Source: Syntrophomonadaceae bacterium
Lineage (GTDB): Bacteria; Bacillota; Syntrophomonadia; Syntrophomonadales; Syntrophomonadaceae
DNA length: 5,524 bases
Direction: 5' to 3'
Assembly: GCA_028683995.1 (NCBI GenBank)
Contig: JAQUGU010000118.1
Coordinates: 1-5,524 of the forward strand
Of the stretch, positions 1 through 5,230 are shown in pieces. A program made the position numbers and the translations under genes. The notes beneath the pieces were generated by a model. That model was given only the letters and a program-made list of their open reading frames with translations. It was not told the DNA's origin and did not search any database. Every line of letters starts with the position of its first letter. Positions within the stretch are counted from its first letter, which is position 1.

Positions 1-141
1 GGGGTTTTGACCAATATTACCCCGCCTACCCTGGTTCATGGGCATAACCTGATTTCATTGATAAGCCAGGTAGAAACCCTGGTAGTCAATTTTACGGCTG
101 AAGAAGGGGAAATTGAATTAAACATCGCTACCGAAAACTAA
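1..141 (+). CDS. C-terminal end of a CheX-like chemotaxis phosphatase (5' truncated by window)
   Basis: The frame is open from base 1 and ends at TAA 139-141, giving 46 residues of an upstream gene. The visible tail has ITPPTLVHGHNL (residues 6-17), then ETLVVNF and GEIELNIA. This matches the pattern I recall for the C-terminus of CheX-type proteins: a conserved I-[ST]-P-P-T-[LV]-x-x-G segment, then a T-L-V-[IV]-x-F strand and a G-x-I-x-[IL]-N-[IV] strand. In that family, CheX dephosphorylates CheY~P in the cytoplasm. The catalytic E-x-x-N helix would lie upstream and is not visible, so activity cannot be judged. The gene converges with the response regulator at 142-1569 and the two stops are directly adjacent. 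Family assignment is by remembered pattern from a short tail; another protein of the CheC/CheX fold is possible. Confidence 0.6.
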   Translation, partial: GVLTNITPPTLVHGHNLISLISQVETLVVNFTAEEGEIELNIATEN

Positions 142-1569
142 TCATTTGGCATCTTCCATAAGCTGTAAACGGTAATAAAGGGTGCTGCGCGAAATGCCCA
201 GATAGCGGGCGGTGGCCGTCTTATTTCCGTCATGCAGTTGGAGCGCTTTAAGGATAATATCATTAGATATCTTATCCAGGGGCATGCTCCCGGGTGGTAA
301 AAAGAAATCATCAGGGAGAATAGGTTTATCCGGATTTTCTTGCTCGTTCTCCAGCGTCTTCAAACGCAACGTATCCAGATGCTGGGGCTGGATAGTAGTA
401 TCGTCATTCATCAGCACTATCCACTCAATAATATTGCGCAATTCCCTAACATTACCCGGCCAGTGATACGCTTCCATAATACGGGCAGCCCGGGGATCTA
501 TTTTTTTAAACTGCCGATTAGCCTGTTCGGATATCTCCATCATAAACATCCGGGTCAGCGGAATTATAGCCTCCGGTTGTTTCCTTAAGGGGGGTATATA
601 CACATGACCCATGTTAAGGCGATAATACAGGTCCTCTCTAAAAGAGCCCCGTTTAACCAGGTTTTGCAAACGCTGGTTGCTGGCACAGATAATCCGCACA
701 TCAGTCTTTATCAGGTTTAGCCCCCCTACCCGGTAAAATTCTTTTTCCTGGAGTACCCGCAATAGTTTAGCCTGCAAATCAAGCGGAAGTTCGGATATTT
801 CATCCAGAAACAGAGTGCCACCACGGGCCATATCCAGCTTACCTTGCTTACCCTGGGGTAGACCACCGGAAAAGGTTCCCGCTTCATAACCGAAGAGTTC
901 ACTTTCAAATATATTGGGGGACAGAGCGGCACAGTTCAGGGCCACAAAGGGTAGAATTGTTTTTTCCTCTCCGAAGTGAATGTAGCGAGCAACCAGTTCT
1001 TTACCGGTACCAGTCTCTCCTTCTATTAACACCGGTATGGAGCGGTTATGATAAAGTTTTAGAGCCAGGGAAAAAACCTGTTCCATTTGAGAAGAAAAAA
1101 CCCCTACTTTAGAAGAATCAGAGCCGGCAGGGTTAGGAATTACCTCTGTCTGGACAGCAGTTTCTGCAGGTGATTCCTGGACAATGATTTTTGCCCGAAT
1201 TTCTGCCTGGTGTCGGGCTACTCTTTCGGTAGTTTTGACCAGTTCATCTATATCCAAAGGCTTTAACAGGTAATCAAAAGCCCCTGCTCTTATGGCTGCA
1301 ATACTGTTATCCATATCCGCAAAAGCAGTGAAAATTACCTTATCTACCTTCCTGGCGGCAGGTAAATCAGATAGCTCCTGTAAGAGTTCCAGTCCTGACA
1401 TACGGGGCATACGATTGTCAGTTAATAGTAGATTAAAATCTTGCCGGGTAATTAGCGCCAATGCTTGTTCGCCATCGCCAGCTTCCACCACATGGTGTCC
1501 TAATTTGCGCAGGAACTCGGCTACATAGGAACGGCTGCGGTTTTCATCATCGACTAGAAGAATGTTCAT
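142..1569 (-). CDS. NtrC-family sigma-54-dependent response regulator (REC-AAA+-Fis HTH)
   Basis: This 475-residue protein has the usual length and order for an NtrC/AtoC-type activator. The receiver domain (about 1-125) has the acidic pair D7/D8, phospho-acceptor D51 in TDNRMP, T81 and K103. A linker follows (about 126-152). The AAA+ domain (about 155-400) has Walker A GETGTGKE at 184-191, Walker B TLFLDE at 252-257, sensor I ICASN at 294-298, arginine-finger region FREDLYYRLN at 310-319 and sensor II WPGNVREL at 370-377. A Fis-type helix-turn-helix occupies about 435-470. The family hydrolyses ATP to open sigma-54 promoter complexes after phosphorylation. The sigma-54 contact loop reads GTFSGG (231-236) instead of GAFTGA: phenylalanine is kept and threonine becomes serine. 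The ATG at 1569 has a strong Shine-Dalgarno inside the end of the kinase gene, one base away, so the two are probably co-transcribed and translationally coupled. The regulated genes cannot be read from this window. Confidence 0.96.
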   Translation of the reverse strand: MNILLVDDENRSRSYVAEFLRKLGHHVVEAGDGEQALALITRQDFNLLLTDNRMPRMSGLELLQELSDLPAARKVDKVIFTAFADMDNSIAAIRAGAFDYLLKPLDIDELVKTTERVARHQAEIRAKIIVQESPAETAVQTEVIPNPAGSDSSKVGVFSSQMEQVFSLALKLYHNRSIPVLIEGETGTGKELVARYIHFGEEKTILPFVALNCAALSPNIFESELFGYEAGTFSGGLPQGKQGKLDMARGGTLFLDEISELPLDLQAKLLRVLQEKEFYRVGGLNLIKTDVRIICASNQRLQNLVKRGSFREDLYYRLNMGHVYIPPLRKQPEAIIPLTRMFMMEISEQANRQFKKIDPRAARIMEAYHWPGNVRELRNIIEWIVLMNDDTTIQPQHLDTLRLKTLENEQENPDKPILPDDFFLPPGSMPLDKISNDIILKALQLHDGNKTATARYLGISRSTLYYRLQLMEDAK

Positions 1570-1570
1570 C

Positions 1571-3109
1571 TCATAGCCCTCCTTCTCGAATGGACTCTAA
1601 TACCGGAAATTTTACCGTAAAAGTAGCTCCACTGCCATCCCGGTTGCAGGCCGATATCTGACCTCCCAGGCGTGTGACTATTGTGTGCACCACCGATAAT
1701 CCCAGTCCCATTCCCTGGCGAACCGATTTAGTAGTAATAAATGGTTCGAAAATAGAATCAAGGACGCTTTCCTCTATACCGGCGGCATTATCACTTACTT
1801 CCAAAATAACGAAATTTTTATCTTGCCAGGTGGAGCATGATATTTCCCTATGTTTGTATCCAACTTTGTCTAATTCCTGTATGGCATTGGCTAAAAGATT
1901 AATTATTATTTCATCCAACCGGTTAGGATTGGCATAAATTTGGGGAAGATCCGGGTGAAGATTAGTACTCACCTTAATATCGTGGGCTGCAAGCTGGCGA
2001 CCCAGTAATTTTAAAGTTCGGATAATGCTATCATTTAAATTACATGGCTCCAGCCGGGGATTGGCATTAATTTTAGCAAATGAGCGCATATGGCGAATAA
2101 TTTCGTTAATACGATGTAGTTCAACCGAGATTTCCTCCAGTTTTTCAAACACTTCGGAGGATGGTATCTGGTAATTTCTATCGTAGTAATAGAGCATCCC
2201 ATCTACCAGAACCTTAATAGAGTTCAAAGGTTGAGCAATTTCGTGTACAATTCCCGCTGACATAGCACTTAGTGATGTAAGTCGCTGTATGGCCGCCGTT
2301 TGTTTCTGCAGGCGGTTCTGTTCCTGTCTCAGTTTTATTTGCTCACTGATGTCGGAGAACAGAATAATAAAACGGTAACTCGGTTCATTTTCATTGCGAA
2401 TAGAGGTAATGGAAAGTTGGCAGGGAAAGGTAATGCCATTTCTACGACAGGCTATAATGTTACCTCGCCATTTGCCCTTTCTATCTACTCCTTTATTCAT
2501 CTCTACTATTTGATTATCACTTAAATTAATAAGATTAAAACCCCGGTAATCCGTATCCACAACTTCATCAAAGCTATAACCGGTCAAATCACTGAAGGTT
2601 TGATTTACCCATATAATTGCTCTCCCCTCAAGTACCATGACCCCCTGGGATATAAAACGCAGAGCCTCCTGCAATGATATTTCTCGGGAGATATCGGTAA
2701 CAAAACCGTAATACAACGGGCAATCTGCATTACTGGAGTGAGCCTGGCGTACAGTATATTTAATAGGTACCAGAGTACCATCCTTGCGCCGTAATTTCTG
2801 CTCGAAACTGGTTGCACTTTGGTTCTGGGATAATAGGGTAAACAAAGTAGCTTCTTGTCCGCGCAAGTAGGCTGGTACCAAAGCATCTATCCAGTTGATT
2901 TCCTTTAATTCCCGGCTGCTGTAACCGGTAAGTTCTTCAAAGGCTCGGTTCCAATAACTTATATGCCCATCCTGGTACCCAGCAGCAAAGGGATTAGTAG
3001 AATTGTCCACCACTTCTTTAAACATCTGCAAATGCTTCATGGTTTCGGTTTCTTCGGTGATAGAAGCCGGATGATGCTGGTTATGATTTTGCTTATGGTC
3101 AACAGACAT
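1571..3109 (-). CDS. Soluble PAS-PAS sensor histidine kinase, partner of the NtrC-type regulator
   Basis: This 512-residue kinase has no signal peptide or membrane segment, so it should act in the cytoplasm. PAS domain 1 spans about 27-143 (NRAFEELTGYS, ending in FVTDISR). PAS domain 2 spans about 146-258 (NQTFSDLTGYS, ending in LFSDISEQ). A helical linker leads to the phospho-acceptor helix with H289 in VHEIAQPLN (288-296). The ATPase domain (about 355-503) has the N box around N404 and N408, the G1 box SDNAAGI (439-445), the F box IFEPFITTK (453-461) and the G2 box GMGLGLS (466-472). Family knowledge says it autophosphorylates on His and phosphorylates a receiver Asp; the adjacent regulator is the obvious partner. 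The ATG at 3109 is chosen because GGAGGG lies 9 bases upstream; M24 has no comparable site. The N-terminus has four histidines within residues 5-13. The G1 box has alanines where DNGxGI is usual. The PAS ligand cannot be told from sequence. Confidence 0.95.
   Translation of the reverse strand: MSVDHKQNHNQHHPASITEETETMKHLQMFKEVVDNSTNPFAAGYQDGHISYWNRAFEELTGYSSRELKEINWIDALVPAYLRGQEATLFTLLSQNQSATSFEQKLRRKDGTLVPIKYTVRQAHSSNADCPLYYGFVTDISREISLQEALRFISQGVMVLEGRAIIWVNQTFSDLTGYSFDEVVDTDYRGFNLINLSDNQIVEMNKGVDRKGKWRGNIIACRRNGITFPCQLSITSIRNENEPSYRFIILFSDISEQIKLRQEQNRLQKQTAAIQRLTSLSAMSAGIVHEIAQPLNSIKVLVDGMLYYYDRNYQIPSSEVFEKLEEISVELHRINEIIRHMRSFAKINANPRLEPCNLNDSIIRTLKLLGRQLAAHDIKVSTNLHPDLPQIYANPNRLDEIIINLLANAIQELDKVGYKHREISCSTWQDKNFVILEVSDNAAGIEESVLDSIFEPFITTKSVRQGMGLGLSVVHTIVTRLGGQISACNRDGSGATFTVKFPVLESIREGGL
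1577..1584 (-). promoter_or_regulatory. Shine-Dalgarno for the response regulator, inside the kinase gene
   Basis: The minus strand reads AAGGAGGG and then 7 bases to the ATG at 1569. The site overlaps the last kinase codons (E-G-G-L) and precedes the kinase TGA (1573-1571). Only one base separates that TGA from the regulator ATG, so a terminating ribosome could re-initiate. This arrangement usually keeps two-component partners at linked levels. Confidence 0.85.
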
Positions 3110-3180
3110 TATAGAAAGCCCTCCACTGAGTATAGGTTAACAATATAGGATAATATCTCCTACCCATAAAAATATTACTG
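3110..3180 (-). promoter_or_regulatory. Kinase leader with weak sigma-A-like boxes and an imperfect palindrome
   Basis: On the minus strand, TATATT (3147-3142) and TATACT (3134-3129) resemble -10 boxes. TTTATG (3170-3165) sits 17 bases ahead of the first but matches TTGACA at only three positions. An imperfect palindrome with arms TAGGA/TCCTA covers 3146-3162, between these elements, and could be an operator. No GG-N10-GC sigma-54 site was found in this leader, so the operon does not look self-activated through sigma-54. The promoter assignment is tentative. Confidence 0.25.
3119..3124 (-). promoter_or_regulatory. Shine-Dalgarno that fixes the kinase start
   Basis: The minus strand reads GGAGGG followed by 9 bases and the ATG at 3109-3107. 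It supports the 512-residue start over the internal methionine at residue 24. Confidence 0.8.
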
Positions 3181-3280
3181 CTTTATCCATTTAACGGGCA
3201 TATAAGAATATTCTACATATATATTTTTTTTCCTCCTGAATTTTACATCTTATCGTATTTGGATAATCGGTGCTACAGTA

Positions 3281-3330
3281 CAGGACAGGGGGACGTACAT
3301 GAGATGTCAAGGGGACGGGGTTATTGACAA
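3281..3330. repeat. GGGGACG-type extragenic repeat, possibly a REP/Y1-transposase-associated remnant
   Basis: Two GGGGACG copies lie at 3289-3295 and 3311-3317. The second sits between perfect 6-base inverted arms TGTCAA (3305-3310) and TTGACA (3324-3329) with a 13-base loop. A smaller ACAT/ATGT hairpin (3297-3307) lies between the two copies. From memory, similar GGGGAC-rich palindromic repeats occur many times in clostridial genomes, often flanking genes for REP-associated or IS200-like tyrosine transposases. No transposase is present here, so this would be a solitary, non-autonomous copy. Multicopy status cannot be tested within one window. Confidence 0.4.
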
Positions 3331-3366
3331 CTTTGGCCATGCAGGGGATGTTTGGTTAGCTCCACC

Positions 3367-4896
3367 CTAATTATTCCAATACTTCCGATCCAGGCTGCGG
3401 TATTGCAAGGCTTCGGCCAGGTGCGCAGTTGTTATACGTTGTGCGCCTTCCAGGTCGGCAATAGTGCGAGCAATCTTTAATACCCGATCATAAGCCCGGG
3501 CACTTAAATGCAAACGGTCAAAAACGCTTTTAAGCAAGTTCTGGGAAGCATCATCCAGGTTACAGTGTTTACGAACATCTGCCGGTCGCATCTGTGAGTT
3601 AAGTTTTATTTTACTGTGGGCAAAACGCTTTTGCTGGATATCCCGGGCATTTATAACCTTTTCCCTTAAGGATGCAGAACTTTCTCCTCCACCATGTTCC
3701 TGCAGTTGATCAAGTTTTACCCGGGGTACTTCCACATGTAAATCCATCCGATCCAGCAGGGGGCCGGAAATCCTGCCCAGGTATCTCTGTATCTGGGGAG
3801 GAGTACAATTGCATTCCAGATCGGAACCAAAGTGACCACATGGACATGGATTCATAGAGGCAATGAGGGTGAAGTTAGCCGGATAGGTGCAGGTAGCCTG
3901 AGCTCGTGCCACCGTTACTATCCGGTCTTCCAGTGGTTGCCGCAGTGCTTCCAACACATCCCGGCTGAACTCGGGGAACTCATCCAGGAACAAAACCCCA
4001 TTTTGGGCCAGGGAAATTTCTCCCGGTCGAGGGATTCTACCCCCACCGATTATGCTGGCACTGGAGGCATTTTTATGAGGTGCCCGAAAAGGTCTCTGGT
4101 TTACAAGAGGGTTACTGCTGTCAAGCAAACCGGCTACTGAATAAATGCGCGTAGTTTCTAATATTTCATCCCGCTGCATTTCCGGCAAAATTCCAGGTAA
4201 ACGTCTGGCCAGCATAGTTTTACCCCCACCGGGAGGGCCAATCAAAAGAATATTATGCATGCCCGCAGCCGAAATCAAGAGCGCCCGTTTGGCCGATTCC
4301 TGTCCCTTAACGTCAGCAAAGTCGAGAATACTGTCCAGGATAGAACCCTGCGGAGAATAGGCCTGGACCGGGGTTAAAGCGTTTTCACCTCGGATAAAAT
4401 CACATAGTTCCTTCAGACTATCCACTACAAATGATTTAACTTCACTTACCAGCCCGGCTTCATGGCTGTTACCAGCTGGAATAACAAAGGCGACCTCGTC
4501 TTGCATTTTAGCCAGTTCCAGAACCATGGGTAAAACTCCTGGAACCATACGCAGGTCACCGTTAAGTGATAGTTCTCCGCAAAAATAGAAACTATCCAGA
4601 GGTATGTATTCCACCTGTTCGGAAGCAATCAGGATACCCAGGGCTATAGCCAGGTCAAAATGACTGCCTTCCTTTTTTATATCGGCGGGGGCCAGGTTAA
4701 TGATAATCTTGCGGTTGGGAAATTCGAACCCCGAATTCCTTAAAGCTGATCTTACCCGTTCCCGCGCTTCCCTGGTTGCCTGAGAAGCTAGGCCAACCAG
4801 CTCAAAACCCGGAAGCCCGGTTTGTATGTCTACTTCAACTTTTACGGAAGTAGCTTCAATACCGTTTATGACCATAGTATTAAGAGAAGCCAGCAC
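3367..4896 (-). CDS. comM: ComM/YifB-family AAA+ Mg-chelatase-like protein (DNA branch migration)
   Basis: This 509-residue protein has the usual family length and three-part layout. The N-terminal Lon-protease-like ChlI domain (about 18-140) has GLPGFELVGL (27-36) and KEGSHFDLAIALGIL (75-89). The central AAA+ domain (about 190-395) has Walker A GPPGGGKT at 220-227, Walker B VLFLDE at 301-306 and the LLDRMDLH segment at 380-387. A cysteine cluster NPCPCG...CNC (C351, C353, C362, C364) may bind metal. The C-terminal Mg-chelatase domain (about 405-500) contains LSARAYDRVLKIARTIADL (464-482). ComM is known from Vibrio cholerae as a hexameric helicase that drives branch migration during integration of transformed DNA; non-competent bacteria also keep it. 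The GTG at 4896-4894 is preferred because AGGTGA lies 4 bases upstream and VLASLNTMVINGIEA fits the family N-terminus; the internal ATG at codon 8 would remove conserved residues. Neighbours do not define a competence operon. Confidence 0.96.
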   Translation of the reverse strand: MLASLNTMVINGIEATSVKVEVDIQTGLPGFELVGLASQATREARERVRSALRNSGFEFPNRKIIINLAPADIKKEGSHFDLAIALGILIASEQVEYIPLDSFYFCGELSLNGDLRMVPGVLPMVLELAKMQDEVAFVIPAGNSHEAGLVSEVKSFVVDSLKELCDFIRGENALTPVQAYSPQGSILDSILDFADVKGQESAKRALLISAAGMHNILLIGPPGGGKTMLARRLPGILPEMQRDEILETTRIYSVAGLLDSSNPLVNQRPFRAPHKNASSASIIGGGRIPRPGEISLAQNGVLFLDEFPEFSRDVLEALRQPLEDRIVTVARAQATCTYPANFTLIASMNPCPCGHFGSDLECNCTPPQIQRYLGRISGPLLDRMDLHVEVPRVKLDQLQEHGGGESSASLREKVINARDIQQKRFAHSKIKLNSQMRPADVRKHCNLDDASQNLLKSVFDRLHLSARAYDRVLKIARTIADLEGAQRITTAHLAEALQYRSLDRKYWNN

Positions 4897-4900
4897 AATA

Positions 4901-4906
4901 TCACCT
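4901..4906 (-). promoter_or_regulatory. Shine-Dalgarno for comM (GTG start), within one arm of an inverted repeat
   Basis: The minus strand reads AGGTGA, then TATT, then GTG (4896-4894). It decides the non-ATG start. The same bases belong to the 8-base arm CAGGTGAT (4907-4900), whose exact complement lies at 4936-4943, so this site could be masked in a long enough transcript. Confidence 0.65.
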
Positions 4907-4926
4907 GCAGTTACAAAGTTTACCTT

Positions 4927-4935
4927 ATTTTAACA
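4927..4935 (-). promoter_or_regulatory. Candidate extended -10 promoter for comM
   Basis: The minus strand reads TG-T-TAAAAT (4935-4927), an extended -10 box with five of six matches to TATAAT. No good -35 hexamer lies 16-18 bases upstream, which is acceptable for an extended -10. The start of transcription would fall near 4920, giving a leader of roughly 24 bases before the GTG. Confidence 0.4.
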
Positions 4936-5152
4936 CAGGTGATTAAATATGGCTTTATAACATGGGTAATTTAACTATGGCTATTTTCCATCCGTGGTTG
5001 CGTGCTTGCGTATGCCCTAAGGGTATGCCGGCACTAGTGGCGGTAAATCTCTTTTAACCTGAGTGAAATTGGGACGACTAGATTCTGGATGTAGGTTTAA
5101 AGTCCTCATAAAAACATGATTCCGTGAAAAAACAGGATATATAGAAGAATTT

Positions 5153-5184
5153 TTGACATGTAAAAAAGAGGATTTTGTTACAAT
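5153..5184 (+). promoter_or_regulatory. Weak promoter candidate for the membrane-protein gene
   Basis: A perfect -35 hexamer TTGACA (5153-5158) is followed by TACAAT (5179-5184), which matches the -10 consensus at five of six positions. The spacer is 20 bases, longer than the preferred 17, so the pair may be weak, activator-dependent or coincidental. The direction and the distance to the TTG at 5231 (46 bases) fit. Confidence 0.3.
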
Positions 5185-5218
5185 TTTCAGAAACTATTAA
5201 TAACCAATATAAAAGTTT

Positions 5219-5223
5219 GGAGG
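5219..5223 (+). promoter_or_regulatory. Shine-Dalgarno that supports the TTG start at 5231
   Basis: GGAGG lies 7 bases before TTG 5231-5233. An in-frame TAA stands at 5210-5212 and no ATG or GTG lies between them, so TTG is the only plausible initiation codon for the membrane protein unless the N-terminus is shortened. Confidence 0.75.
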
Positions 5224-5230
5224 CGAGTTA

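Larger units (their letters stand above)
3110..3366. other. Spacer between comM and the kinase operon (257 bases)
   Basis: No coding sequence is supported here. From the comM side it contains a GGGGACG-type repeat with a TGTCAA/TTGACA inverted repeat (3281-3330). Next comes an orphan AGGAGG on the minus strand (3237-3232), followed by an ATG immediately closed by TAG, then a 10-base perfect palindrome AGAATATTCT (3205-3214), then the kinase promoter region. No hairpin with a T-run was found after the comM stop, so comM may read through into this spacer. Confidence 0.6.
4900..4943. repeat. Perfect 8-base inverted repeat spanning the comM promoter and ribosome-binding site
   Basis: ATCACCTG (4900-4907) and CAGGTGAT (4936-4943) are exact reverse complements separated by 28 bases. 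The inner part holds the extended -10 box, and the comM-proximal arm contains the Shine-Dalgarno. It could be a pair of operator half-sites or, in a transcript starting further upstream, a hairpin hiding the ribosome-binding site. Confidence 0.55.
4897..5230. other. Divergent spacer between comM and the membrane-protein gene (334 bases)
   Basis: No gene is supported in this stretch. From left to right it holds the comM ribosome-binding site, inverted repeat and promoter (4900-4943). An AT-rich part follows with TATGGCT repeated 28 bases apart. Then comes a GC-richer block (about 4994-5045) with a hairpin GTATGCCC-TAA-GGGTATGC (5010-5028) and an imperfect palindrome around CACTAGTG (5028-5043). 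Further right are two crossing complementary pairs (5052-5106), then an AT-rich promoter-like segment and a GGAGG ribosome-binding site before the TTG at 5231. The block may be a structured RNA, a leader element or a repeat; I could not match it to a known class. Confidence 0.55.

Noticed and set aside
66..82. Inverted repeat CCAGG-N7-CCTGG as a terminator for the response-regulator operon
   Set aside because: The stem has only 5 pairs, no T-run follows on the minus strand, and it lies in the coding region of the CheX-like gene.
3175..3201. Eight-codon frame on the minus strand (MPVKWIKQ) as a leader peptide for the kinase
   Set aside because: No Shine-Dalgarno lies at a usable distance and there is no attenuator-like structure after it. 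Such a short frame is expected by chance.
3205..3231. Palindrome AGAATATTCT followed by a T-run on the + strand as an intrinsic terminator
   Set aside because: The stem is all weak pairs apart from two G-C, the palindrome leaves no loop, and no + strand gene lies upstream to terminate.
3305..3329. TTGACA-like hexamers (both strands) as -35 promoter boxes
   Set aside because: Neither has a -10 hexamer at 16-18 bases. They are better explained as the arms of the inverted repeat.
3832..4140. Open frame of 102 codons on the + strand, opposite comM, and several similar 60-90 codon frames opposite the kinase and regulator genes
   Set aside because: They lie wholly inside well-supported genes in antisense or shifted frames, show no recognisable domains, and have no convincing ribosome-binding sites.
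4900..5230. Known riboswitch (for example c-di-GMP or SAM) or a tRNA in the divergent spacer
   Set aside because: I found no match to the conserved cores I know and no cloverleaf. The block is reported only as an unclassified structured candidate.
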